From the NCBI GenBank assembly GCA_034336665.1, contig CM067565.1, positions 85,066,858 to 85,130,857 on the forward strand: a DNA stretch of 64,000 nucleotides, written 5' to 3'. Positions 25,701 to 38,355 of this stretch are shown here, in pieces. This stretch comes from Luscinia megarhynchos (Eukaryota > Chordata > Aves > Passeriformes > Turdidae). Made by a program: the position numbers and the translations under genes. The notes under the pieces were generated by a model. It saw only the letters and a list, made by a program, of their open reading frames with translations. It ran no database searches and had not been told where the DNA came from. How positions within the stretch are numbered: the stretch's first letter is position 1; the number at the start of each line of letters is the position of its first letter.

Positions 25701-28700
25701 TGTGTGCAAAGGAATTTTTATCACATAACCTAACACTCCTGAGGTTTTCTTTTTGACTTCTTAAATAGCTACAGGAAAAAATGTGAGTAAGCAGGAAAAC
25801 CCAAATCTGTAGCTGTTTAGTTCATGGCTGCCTGATGTGCCTAGTGCCTGAGAAACACATGTATCACCCTTGTCAAAACTATATAGCAAAACCCATGTCA
25901 AACCAGCATAACTACTTTTCTGTATTAGCAATTCTGCTCTTGCTAGCTATATTTTTTTAGCATCATTCTTCAAACCATAAGTACAAAACCATAATTAGTA
26001 CTCAGACCAGATACTGCAACTTCAAAAACAGAAATCAAGCAATAAACCTCGGGGCAACATAACCACATCTTGGTTGTCACTAGCACGTTATAGAGGCAGT
26101 AATGATATACGGAAGTGTATGGCTTCATGCCGAGATGAGATAGGAGGCATTTATGAAGGTTAACACAATTTCTGCACAAAAATTGAAGGGCTTTATCTGA
26201 TGATGATGGCAACAAACTCCCAGGCTGGTCCTTGTGGTGAGTTAGTTTGCTTATCCTGCTAGTTATTTGTCAGTCTGTTTTCTGTAGCAAGGCGAAAGCT
26301 GCAGATTCCCTCTTTCACTTCTGTATCATCTAGTTACCGAATTCTTCTACAAGCTACCAACCACCTTGCTGGCCTGGGCAAAAGTCAGATCTGATAACAA
26401 GTTTGCTTTTCATCCTCAGCTTTTGCAGAGATGGCTTCTTTTCCAAATAAAAAACTGAGCTGGAAGAAAGACTCACAATTTGTTTCTTTCTCTTCCATGT
26501 GATGCTGGGCAGTGGTTGCGTGTTTAGTACAGAGCAGCCTTTTATGAAGAAGTGCTTGCTTCAATTTGAGCAGCCTGAGCTGAGGGCTGTGCCTGGTCAG
26601 AGCTCGTGCAAAAGCTTGGTGTGGACATACAAAGGGATCAGTTGACTGCAAGCCAGCATCTGATAGTGACAGTTGGTGTCTTGGGTCTTGTCCATGCTAA
26701 AACAAATTTTGAAAAGAGAATAGACACACAGCCTTAACTGTTCCAAAGAATTGTATTTTACAGAACCCACAAATACAGTTGAACTGGTAGTGCCAGTGTC
26801 ATGGTATTTGGTATTAGGGTATCTTTGCCATTCATTCCTGTATATGAAACTGTGAATGAATACTAGCAGAAGACACCTAAATAAAGCTTGGTACATGTCC
26901 TTGTAGCAATGATCTCAAACAAATGCAGTCACAGTGACTGCCTGGTAACCAGGGGGATCCTGTGTGGTGACACCATGTACAAAGTACCTACAAAGCCTTT
27001 GAGTGAAGCCCGCCCCAGACGCAGTCATTCCCCTCCCCCTTTGGTGGGAAAGGAGCTTGGGCAGGGAGTGGAAATCCAGCTCTGCCCCATCAAGGAGGTC
27101 TGAGAAAGGAATGAGTGGAGAAGAGGATGAGATCAAAATGTGTTACATGGGGAGCAGTGTAAACTACGATCACAAAATTTGATCCTGAAACGTAACCTGG
27201 AAGACAAAAACTATCTTAATAACAATGCTTTGAGGCACAAGGGAAAAGAGGAATAGAGTAAATGACTGTTCTTTTGTAAAAAAACAGACCAAACCCTCAA
27301 AAATTGTATTTTTTTGGTGATATTGTTTTTCAAGTGCAAACACGTAAGAGTTATTAAAGCAACTTTGTGAGGGGCCCTGTGCCAGAAGCCTTCTGTTCTC
27401 TTCCCAAATGGGAATTAGTTATATTGTTCTGAGTGGTTGTAGAGGAATACTACAATGTTTGCCCTCAGAGAATGTGTTATCTATGATAATCAGGGTAAAG
27501 CAACAGCACTTCAAAGTGAAGATAAAACATAGATAAAGATATTTTTCCACCTGTGACCCTATTATCCCACTCTTACTCTCTTTTTTGACCAAGTTGCTTC
27601 TAATTGCTTTTCCATTCTTCTGATAAAATAATTGGTGGGTTTAGTTGAGGTTTTCTGAGCTGAAAACTGATGTCTAGCGCTTTTTTCTTTTTTTTCTTTT
27701 TTTCCCACGAGAACATCTTGCTTTGTGGTTGCTTGAGGAAGTTGACTTAAGCAATTTAAAATGTAGTCGTGGCTTATTTAGAAAGAGACACTGGCTGTTA
27801 ACTCAAAAATATATGCCTTAATACGCCAACAGGTGCAAGAGCTGCTAATCACATGATGGCTACAGGAAACCTATTAACCATAGTGTTTGGGTAAAAGACG
27901 GGTCATGCTGATAATTAAATACAGAAGGTAATTTTTTTGCCCATATTTTTTCTTCTTCCCTTCCCTGTTCTATGTTTCTGTGTTCTAGAGCTAATATGAA
28001 AGGTTGTGACACTGATTAAAATCAGAGACAGTCATAGCTGTAGTAGGAACAGAAATAGAGGTGTGAGGTTAAGCAGATGTCAGCGTCACTGTGAACTCCT
28101 GTTCTCAGGTCACAGCTTTTCAAATACTTTCTATGTATTGCAAAAATGAAGGTCTTGAACACATACTGTGAAAAATATAAAGCTAGAGGTCTTATGTAAG
28201 TCACCATTTGGGTTTGGTTTTTAGGGCTAGGACTTTTGTTTCTCACTGTGAGGACAGAGCACATACACAAAAAAATCTTTGGGTAGATTCCAGTATTAAT
28301 ATGGAGGGATTCTCTTCTATACCACCTGGTCTGCAGTCTGGACATATAATGAGACATATAGCCCATGTCAAAGCTCTGTATCAAATGAGTAAAATTTGTT
28401 AGCTTTCTGCATCAGAGATTTCTGTAGGCAGAGGAAACCTGGAGATTCATCCTTATCTGTGTTCCAAAGCATTTCACACGTTTGATATTGTTGTGCTTGC
28501 TGCTTGAATGTTTGGAGTGCAGGTTACCATTTTACTCTACTCTTCCTCCCCCAATCATTACTTTAGGATGATATAAATTGCCCTAAAGTTGGTTGGTGCC
28601 ATCCTGCCACTCTACCTAATTAGGAATCATTAAGACATGTTTGTGCAGCACGTAACTACATCTGGTACTTAGTGTAGCAACATTTCTGTTTGAAGTCTAC

Positions 28701-29932
28701 TTCCTAAGGATGTTTGGGGAAAAATCCCAGCAGCATTCTCCAGTACCTATTCTTTCCAGGACAGGAAGAACATCTGCCTGCCAGCAAAGGCAGTGCTCTC
28801 AGAGGACTGGTCCACCAAGCCTGTGTAGCAGGGATAGTCTTCCAGCAACAAACAAGGTGATATAGGGGATTCTGTCCTACAAAAGGAAAAAAATAAGTGA
28901 ATCGTGGTTAAAAGGCTTCTTACTGTGCTTATCTTCCCTCATTCCCAGCAGAGCAAGATGATGTGAAGAGTAGGATTTTTATTTTCTAAGATACCTTCTG
29001 ACATGGTGAGGTGAATTCATCCCTGTCTCGGATGAATTGGCCTCTGCCAGTGTACCCTTGATCTTGGGACTGAAATCTGCCATTGCAGTTCAAATTCTTT
29101 GCTTCACTTTGAACGTGTACAGGAGGTAGAAGTTGCTGGGCATTTCCCTTAGGATCTTAACGGTCCCATTTCTTTCAGTATTATGGTGGAAAATTGATGA
29201 TGAGGTGAAATTAGTAAGAAAATATGTCACCTAGACTTAAGTGACAAATTTGTGGATTTTCGTGCTTCTGCTTGACGCTTCTTACTTGCAAGGTGTGAGT
29301 ATGTGAACCTCACTTCCGTAATGCAACAAAACTCTTGGGATCTTTCATTATGCACCATTTCCCTTGGTGTAAAATCCCATGGAAAATAATGCTGCAGCAT
29401 GCAATTAACCTCTGTTCATCCACTAGCTGGTCTTCCTCTTTAAACTGCCACATAAAGATCTTTATATTGTAGGTGTTGGTAAGCAATGATTAAGGGCTTG
29501 AGTTCAGCTTGTTCTGCTACAAATTTCTTCTCAGGCTTCAACACATTAGACTCTTTGGCTTTAGAGCACATCCTCCTTGACTGGCAACTTACTTAAAAGA
29601 TAAGGATGATATGAGAAACTCCTGCCTTGTAGTCAAGTAGTCTCTGGTTCTTCCTATCCTGATTTGTCACCCACTGATATCTCAGGAACTCATCTGCGTG
29701 TTGGATAACCCAACCCTTTATTATACAACTGCTTCTGCAAGAATAAATTTTTTATTACTGTTTTAGTAAGCAATCACTCTTATTCTCTTAATTATTCCTT
29801 CCTCATGTTGCCTAAATATTTACATTTGCATGAACGTGATTTGTTTACTTGAATATTTTTAAGATTTCACATTTTTCCAATATGATACTTGTGTTATTTA
29901 CCTAAAGTGAAAAACATGTCTAAGGTAGAGTG

Positions 29933-30060
29933 TCACAGAATATTCTAAGTGGGAAGGGAACTACAAGGATCATTGAATCCAAGTCTTAAGTGAATGGCCT
30001 GTAAAGGGATCAAATGCACGAATAACTGGTGTTGTTAGCACTATGCTCTAACCATCTGTG
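29933..30060 (-). mobile_element. tRNA-Ile-derived SINE (TguSINE1-like), degenerate
   Basis: Read on the minus strand, 30,060-29,996 aligns with a nuclear tRNA-Ile(AAT) gene: GGTTAGAGCATAGTGCTAACAA covers the D-stem to anticodon region and GCATTTGATCCC corresponds to the B box/T-arm. It continues as GGCCATTCACTTAAGACTTGGATTCAATGATCCTTGTAG and ends CACTTAGAATATTCTGTGACA, a CR1-like 3' tail with the ATTCTRTG octamer. A tRNA-Ile head with a CR1-type tail is the structure of TguSINE1, reported from passerines and mobilised by CR1. Many substitutions and a damaged A box indicate an old copy, and it is not a functional tRNA. Confidence 0.8.
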
Positions 30061-33000
30061 TCTTCTGAATGTTCCTTGGAGCTTAGAGCAGTGTGTTTCC
30101 TTCTGTGGATTCTCCGTGCATCGTGTCTCTACTTGAAGCTGCAAAGCACCACCCACCCCTGGTTACATATGCTCTAATCGTGCAGCTTTAGAAGAAACTC
30201 TAAAGAGAGAAGTGGGCAGAAGGGTGACTTAATACTGTTGCAGTTTATTCAGCTGTGGTCTCATGTTATTACCATATATGACTGGAGAAAGTATTCTGAA
30301 AGGCTCTGCACTGTAGAAAAGGCAAAAAATAAACAGCATTTTGAGCTAAATATTACATCAATGATTACAAGGTTGTTTGGGGTTTTTTTTTGTTAGTGGA
30401 AAGCAAGGGTGGAAACAGAATTATTGGAATATTATATCATGAGCTGGAAATGGGGCTGATCCAGGCAACTGAGAGGTGAAGAAAAGTGTTTGCATTGCAA
30501 AAAGTGCACAGTTCTCTCCTGCTCAGCACAGTGTTGAATAAAGCCACAACAGATGCAGCAACATCAAATCTGTTCCTCAGAAAGGAGGAAGCCACCTTTT
30601 TTCAGTTAGTGACAAGTCTTGAAGGGAGCAAAAAGACTTAAATTTGTTTTCATTTCAACACTGTTTTTGCTCCTATATCAGCTTTAGAACAGCATCCTAC
30701 TGTTGCTCGTTTGCATAGCCTTATCTATTCTGTGCCTGAGTGAGGAAACCTTCCGTCCCAGAGATACACGGTTCTCGTTGATAGCTTGAGGGAGGCTTTG
30801 AGGCTGGCTATACCAAAAAACACTGATTTGTGGCAATCACACTGCACCTTTCAAGGCAGCTTTACTAAAGGTCTAGTTGATGTAAGATCTGGAAATTACA
30901 GAGCAGAAACTTGGTATCACTTGCAGTGGGCTGAACGAGAGCCTTTTGTTTCTAAATACTTGTTCATGTGTGAGAATTCACAGGAAGCCTGTGAATAGCT
31001 GTTATTGTTGAGTCAGTATCTGTGCTGTGTTTTCCTGGAAGCACTTGAATAACCTGTCAATGTCTTTGAGTGTCTATTCCCGTCACTCCAGTACAACCTC
31101 TATCAAATGCAGTATTTAGTATGAACTTCTAGAGTTTGCATGCAGGTTGCCAGTAAGCATAATAAAGTCCTGGATTCAACTTAGATGAAAAAGAGATTGC
31201 ACTTTCCATGTGGGATTGGAGCACGCCCCAGTGATATAGCAGATCTCAGCCCTCCTTTTCACCTGCTGTGTTCTCTTTATCACTCTCTCCTTCCCTGTCC
31301 CAGTTTGTCATTCCTGATCTTCTCACCAAGAAGCCGAGCACTGAACAGCATTTCCTGAATATACAGCTTTTGTACTTCTCCTTTTCTTCCGGCTTGGATC
31401 TTCCCACCAGTGGCATTAGTCTTTCTTGAGAAAATGAAGCCCTTGGAGAGTTGGGGAAGCTGTGGTTCAGTTTGCTGCAAGGCAAACAGCCTGTGTTTGG
31501 AGATTTGTACAGCTCTCTGCCTGACATGACTGCAGCACTGCAGAGGTACAGCAGAGGTTAAAAACCAGCAGCCCTGTTGTGCTCTTGCCTGCCTGAACAC
31601 AGTGCAGGAAGTCTGGATTGCCTGGAGCTGAGGTCCCTGTTGTTCCTTGCTAACAGAGGCACTGTGCTGATACAGAAAAGTCAATATGAACAGTGAAGGG
31701 CAGATAATGTATTTGGCCTCCTGGAGAAGGGAAGATATTTTGTTACACAGTGCACAATTCAGGTTGATTAAGCAATATGTGTGAGCCAAGAGACACAGGA
31801 CAGGTGATCTTTTAGGTGTGTGGGATGTGCCAATTGAGCCTGAATGTGACCATCTGCATAGGCATGAATCAAGTGCACCTGGTTCACTGAAGGTGAATCA
31901 GGATTGAGACATCAATACCAAAAGCAACAGATATATCATAAGATACTGAATAAAAGCACAAGAAAGTATTTGAGCATTGCTATGGTCCTGTTGACACAAG
32001 AAAATGCCTTTGTGCTCTACTGAATTCATGCTATTCTGTAATTAGAGGCAGAATTGAAAGGCATAGATTTACAAGATCAGTATCTGATGTTCTTGGTCCT
32101 GTTGAGCTGCTATTTTATTGGCACTGTCCAGTAAAATATTTATCTTCTGGGGAAAAAAAAAAGCTATTTCTTGTCTGAAATACTGAACTTCCATGAGATG
32201 GGCTCTGTGTTTGGAAATAACTAGATCGGTAAAAAGGCAGAACGCTCTGAAATACCTGACTTAGAAAGAGGTTATATAAGTTGACTGTAAACTGGAATCT
32301 GGGTGTGCTTCTCACATTCGTGCTTATTTTGTGTTTAAATCAATATCAAGTCACATAGGTGTTCATCTGTATCCTGTAGATATGCACAATCAAAGCACCT
32401 TGAGAAATATTTTTCTTATTCCACACTGACAGCTGTATGTGGGAGAAGACTAACAATGTGCTCTTCAAGTTCATGGCCTTTAAATGCTTGCTGTGAATAT
32501 CCAAGGACAGTTGTACACTTTGTAATGAGAATTATTACATAGAGCACTTTTGTCTCTAAATACTTTATCTTATTCAATAACAACCAATGGTTATTTTCAC
32601 TTTACTCCCTGAAAAGCTAAAGCAAAGACAGGCTATTTAATTTCCTCTCTGAGGCTACCTTGGAGTCTGCATTAATACATTTTATATTTTAGCTGTGGAT
32701 TAAATAAACTTAAAAATCACTTGCATGCCACTTTGGCCAGAACTTACTAACTCTTTGCTCAATTTTTTCCAGTACTAGTATGCCCTCAAAACCCATGGCA
32801 CTACCAAAGTCAAACCCGTGTGGAGTGTGAAAATTTTGAGATAGCAGAGTGGTTTTGTTCTGGTATGCAAAGGATGACAGAGTGAAAACAAGTAGGAAAA
32901 AATTAGGATTAAATTAGCTAGTCCAAGGACCTTTTTTTATTTTTCATTATGACTGTGTGTTTTATCAGACCCTTGTGCATAGTAGCAGTTAAAGATGGGC

Positions 33001-36000
33001 CCTTTCCCAGGACATTTCAGAGGTGGCTCCATATGTATTAATCTGTCTCTTGTCACTGCCAGTAGAATGAACCAGGAGAAAGACTGGTATTCAAAGAAAA
33101 ATTTTTGGTGGTTTGGGGTTTTTTTCGAATACTGTGCCCAAAATGCCTATTGAGTCATATCTTGGGATGATAGCTTTTGCCACCTAGCTCTAGAAGGGAG
33201 GAATTTTTCTAGTCTCTTTTCATGTCTGATAATTGCTGCCCATTATATGGGTAAGAAAACATACCAGAAATTGTGATTCTTGCCAACATCTCAGGAAATT
33301 AAGCATTATAGGTGATAATTACACTTCTGGCAACAGGTTAAGCCAGATGTTCAGAAGCAGCTGATGTCAACCTATTGGCAAAGTTATGGTGTAGTTATTC
33401 TTGGCATCCTTCCAGGGAACAAAGGCATAAAATTGACGGGAAATTAGACTGAATGTAAGTTGCAACAATATGCTATGGTGATAGAAAGGTCTATCAGTAG
33501 TGGGTAACAAATCTTGAAAATTATGCTGATGGTTCTGCAGAGGGTAGAAAAATACCTCCTGGGCATCATTAGTCAGTGATTTCTGCTCATCAAAATCCTT
33601 TCAGGAGCGGCATATGGATCTGTTTCAAATAGCCTAGCTCTGGATTGTGGGAATATGACCTAGAGGCTATGAGAAACGATGCTCACTTTTAGAATTTCAA
33701 AGGTTTATCAAACTTCAACAAAAATACAACAAAAGGCTGAATAAGGAGAAAAAATCAGTGCTGGGTGCACAGGACTAAACTATCATGTTCTCCTACAAAA
33801 TGGATGCTCTGCCTTCTATACCCCTAGGCCCTCTCAAAGCTTTGTTGGTTCTTTGCCATCCATTGGTGGAGATTACTTTTTTACATCTTGATTTGAGGTT
33901 AGCTGAAGTAACAAGCTGGCCCTCCCCAAATGCCCCCACTACCCAAGCAATCTTATGACAACAATACAAGGGGGAGAGGAAAGAGGGCTATGGGACGATA
34001 TATTACAATAACATAATTATACATCCACAAAACTTATTTCAACATTTGCACAATATTCATCCTTTAATTGTGAGATACAACCATTACATTACTCATCTAT
34101 AACAAGGCTTTTCTTTCATCACAGATACTTGAAATTAAGGCACCTGAGATTTCTTTGCTAGCAAGTGTTGTTGAGGAAAGGAAATAAAGGTTATAGTGGA
34201 AGGTCACAGGTACTTCACCACAGGCACGGTGGAGTGGAAGGTACGATAAGCTTGGATCTAGCATTCCTTGAATACTGACCACTTCTGTAATTCGTGATTC
34301 TCCTTCAAAAACAGCCCAGAGGAGGCATCTTGGTGATTGTGGGTTGCAATTATGATCACTTGTTATTACAATGGGGATTTTATAAATTTCCTGTCGATAA
34401 GTAAGTCATGCAGGGAAATGTTTTGAGGGGGCTTTAGTGCTCTGTTCTCCAATGGATTCAGAATTGAGTTTTAAAAACTTGTCATTATGGATAGCAAAAT
34501 GTAATGAGATTTTGTTTTCTTTGCATTTCATACTATAACTGAAAATGTTCTGAATGGGATGGTTTTGCATCTGTAAGTTTGATCAAAAGACCATATTGTC
34601 TTAATGGTACATTTGCACAGATAATTCAGTCTCCAGAGCAGAGTCCATTTGTGTTTGGTTTGGTCATCCCTGAGAAGGGTAAACAATTCACTCTGTCAGT
34701 GAAATGAATCTTTTCTGTGGGGTCCGGGAAAACAGTGTAGCACAGACACAAAAAAAAGTGTTTTTATATACATAAAACTGAAAGTGGACAAGCTTTATGT
34801 ATTGTGCGATGTATCTGTAACTGAATTCAATAAAATTTTGCTTTATGCACGTCTGATATTTACTTAATTAAATTGTCAACATTTATATAGGCAAAACACT
34901 TGGTACCTTCAGAAGCCAAATATTGACTACAGCTGCATGTCATCCTGGCCAAGACAGATTTCTCACCATAGGAGTTTTAAGTTCCAGTCCCCAGAACCTC
35001 AGGTGTTAAGATCTTGTTTGCACGAAGTCAGACATTTGCACTCTAAGTACCTTCGAATGAGATCCCACGTTTCAGCCTTTGGTATTTATATGCATGTTTG
35101 CACATGAATGGGCTTACATAAACCGGCATTTGTGTGCTTCATTGCTTCACTTTTCTTAGGTAAATGCTTATGAAAAAATATGCGTGCTTCTGGGAAGAGC
35201 CCCTTAAGGACTTTTTATCAGGACTAAACTATTTCAGGGATCCTTGGGGGATGATCGAGTTCGTTTGCCTGGGGTTTGCTGTCCTTCAAACGGCAATTGC
35301 TAAAGGGCAAGCTCTGTAGAAAAATACGGTCATTTTTCCCAATGCTTACTGGAGACGCATAGAGTTTGTGTTTTTGACTCAGTGTTGCACAGTTGTTTTA
35401 ATGAAGAAACATATGGAATAGCTGTACTGGTCTAGATGTTCTTTTCTGCTTACTCATCCCAGAGGGCTTAGTCTGTTGTGATTTTTTTTTAACTGAAATT
35501 ATAAACACTGTCTAACCATTGGGGAGACTTTGTCCCTGATCAGATCTGCTGATGTTAATGTTTCCTGGAGGGATGAGTAAGAACACTTCAGTAGCAAAAA
35601 AGTGTTTTTATATTGAGGAAAGATTGTAGCTTAAAATATACTCAAGTTGTTGCTGTGGGTTTCCCTGGAATAAGTATGAAGAGTGGATGGGTGAGAACAT
35701 GTTACAAAAACTCCAAGAATAAATGAGATAATATTGTGATGTTCCTTTATTGTTCTTGGTGTTAAACTGTATTATTCTTTTTCATAATGCATTTGTGTTG
35801 GTCTCTTCCCCAAAAAGTAAATAATTTTGGGCTGTGTAAATTTTTTCAGGTACAAAATCTCACTTGAAATACATGAGAGGAAAGGGGGAACCTGTCTTCC
35901 CTCCCCCCCTGCAGTTATAATCAGTAAAGCATATTACTCTGTGTGTTTCCCACTGCACAAGTATTCTGCCTTTAAACATGTGGTTTTAGATCTAAAGCAT

Positions 36001-37640
36001 TTGAGGGGGGAGTTGGTAATTTGTGAGTTTCGGTGTTTATTTTTCTTTTGTTTCAAAGTGCGTAGCCTTCATCATATTCTGTAGCATTTCTAGGCAATTT
36101 CTCTGCCGAAAATATTGAAAAAAGTGAAATAAAATTTAAAATTTATTGAAGTAGCTGAAAACCCTGTAGTAGTACAGTATCTCTTGTTGCTTTCCTAAGG
36201 TGGGATAACAATTCAAGATGGTTTTAAGGTCGATGTTTTGTGTGTAAATCAGCGAAAGAGTCTTTCAGTCTTTCATGCTTTTGGTTAAATTCTGGAAGTC
36301 TCTGTGCTGAGGTCAGACTGCACTATCTGAGGCATGGAAGGGAAAAACAAATGAGATTGGAAGGGTTAAGCATGAAAAATAACCATAACAATGTGACCTT
36401 TGCTGCTCGTGAGCTGTTGACTATCATTTGTTCTGCAAAAGATTTTGCTTGTCCAAGCTATGTAGAGTTGTTAGTTTTGAAATGGAATTGAGGCACTGTT
36501 AGTTTTGTTTGTCCTTGCTCACTTCGTGCAGCTGAACTTCCTTGAGAAAGATATCGTGGTTCCTCCAGAGTATTAAAAAACCTGCAAGAACAGCAGCTGG
36601 GCTGGGAGATGGTGAAGGAACATGTGCAAGACCGAGATTTTAGATGAAATTCAGCATTTTAACTTCGCAGGGGCAGGTCTGATATCTTGCCTAGGGCAAT
36701 GGGCGGGGTGTCTGCTGTCTGCCTTGGACCTGGCTGTGTTCAGGGTGGTCAGTGCATCAGGCTGTAGTTTGTGTGGTTTAAATTGATATGTATTAACTGA
36801 TGCTCAGGCACTCAGCCCTGCCACCCTTTATGATAAGGATTTGGGAGCTTAGCTGGTAGTGATTGCTGAGCTGCAGTGAGACGAGCGCTAGACAGAAAGG
36901 CTGTCCATCAAACAGGGAGGGTGCATGCCCTTGGGAATGCAGGGGGAAGAGGGTGAAGCTGTGATGCTTCTCTCCAGTTAAGAAGTGTTCTAGTCAGCAG
37001 ACTGAGGGATTATTTAGTGGGAAATGCTGGTTTTGTAGATGGAAGGGAAGATGGGCTGGGCATAAATAGGTAACCAAAAATTGCCTTAGGGATTCATATG
37101 TAATGCTGATGTAATGCCTTGCTGAGCCAAAAAGAAGTGCACACCAGTAAGGTGAAAGCACTACTGGTGAGTGGTGAGTTATTAGAGCTGGAGGCTGATT
37201 TAAATACCTCCTCTACATTGTCATCCTGTGACTAAAATTCCTCTTTCTTCCTTAGTATCTATGGAAATTTGTAGAGCCACAAATGCCTTCAAGGTACTAT
37301 TCTTGGAGATATTTAGAAAACCAGCATGGAGAGAAAAATCCCTGCAGCAGAGATCTTCAAATCTGAAGGAGCAGTGAGGCAAGGAAGACAGAATCCCCAG
37401 CCCCATCATCCTTCCACACCATGGCTGCAGAGCCTCCTTCCTTCCCACAGTGAGCAGCCAGGAGCCTGCTGTTCCCCATGCGGCACACCCACTCATTTCT
37501 GAACGTAGCCTCCAGGCTAACCTTCAGGGCCTTCCTCAGCACTCTCAGAAGGTCTGCAGACCTGCTGCTAAAATAAAGCAAAAGCTGCTGTTGGGGGTTA
37601 TTTGTCCTGGTCACCATTTCTGAGTCCTGCTGCTACAACT
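30061..37640. other. Noncoding DNA, no gene recognised
   Basis: Mostly AT-rich, with short G/T-rich runs (for example near 30,374-30,392 and 33,106-33,126). The block 34,600-35,400 has little repeat-like sequence and includes an AATAAA at 34,829-34,834 and an AP-1 site (TGACTCA) near 35,375. No coding domain was recognised, including in the frame 31,280-31,789 on the minus strand. Confidence 0.6.
34829..34834 (+). terminator. Possible plus-strand poly(A) signal
   Basis: AATAAA is followed by a T-rich and then a GT-containing stretch (ATTTTGCTTTATGCACGTCTG), a plausible cleavage context. It could end the putative transcript that starts at the CpG island. Many AATAAA copies occur by chance in this window, so the call is weak. 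Confidence 0.2.
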
Positions 37641-37641
37641 G

Positions 37642-38355
37642 ATGCTCCCGCTGCTAGCCCTGGTGACTTTTGGTGCACCCAGGAGGTTCTTGTGGCCATG
37701 GAGAGGGAAGGTGAGCCTCTGCATCATTCTGGGGCACAGGCTTTCTACAAAGAGGTGTAATGTGAGGGGGGTGCTGTTGTTCACGTCTCCATCTCTCCCT
37801 GCTGCTTTTGGCCCTCTCTGTCGTGCCGTCCCTCCCGTGCCAGCGCGTGCCGGTGCCCCTGGCCGCAGCAGTGCCCAGCTGGCCATGCAGCTGGAGTGCT
37901 GGGGGCAGGATGTGGGGGCAGCCCCCGTGCCAGCTGCGCCCTTGCACAGGAAGGTCTCCACAGGCTGTTCCCACATCTGCTGGAGAGGGGACGTGTCCGC
38001 TGGTTCACCAGTGGCATGTGGCGTGCTGCCCTTACAGCTGCGCCAAAGCCATGGGGCTCTGTCCTGCCCTGCGCTCCCCCCGCGCCCCCGTGGGAGGGTG
38101 AGCGTGCCTGGGGATGCTCACGAGGTGGTGACTGTATCCTGCTCTGCCCAGTGTGGGAACAGCAGCTGGCAGCACAGAAGGGACATTCTTCAGGTTGGTG
38201 AAACACTGATGGTGCCAAAAAACAGGGAGAAGTCAGGAGGTGTAGTAGGATGGCAGAGGCTGCACTCCCTTGCCTTGAGGAGTGCCATCATCCTTTTCCA
38301 TTGCTTTTCCTGTGTCCCTGATGACTCTAAATTTTATTCCATCTTCCAGCTTTAA
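37642..38355 (+). other. GC-rich patch with long chance-like open frames
   Basis: A local G+C peak, strongest at 37,780-38,110, supports a 237-codon open frame on the plus strand and 97- to 145-codon frames in other phases and on the minus strand. The plus-strand frame is rich in Ala, Pro, Cys and Ser with no recognisable domain, signal or motif. Several overlapping open frames on both strands point to low stop-codon density rather than a gene. CpG content is moderate, lower than at 11.7-12.1 kb. A GTGAGCG near 38,097 could be a 5' splice site, so a second small promoter or exon is possible. Confidence 0.35.

Larger units (their letters stand above)
20258..29932. other. Noncoding DNA with possible regulatory stretches
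   Basis: No gene was recognised. A pyrimidine-rich, T-dominated segment with TTTTA repeats lies at 21,355-21,470. The block 22,040-22,760 has little repeat-like sequence and several transcription-factor-type motifs. Other open frames lack recognisable domains. Confidence 0.6.

Noticed and set aside
29996..30060. Possible functional tRNA-Ile gene on the minus strand.
   Set aside because: The A and B boxes are mutated, the 5' acceptor-stem half is missing, and the CR1-like tail continues from the 3' side, so it is a SINE head.
31280..31789. 169-codon minus-strand frame.
   Set aside because: No recognisable domain, no sign of splice structure or coding composition, and the frame depends on a non-ATG start.
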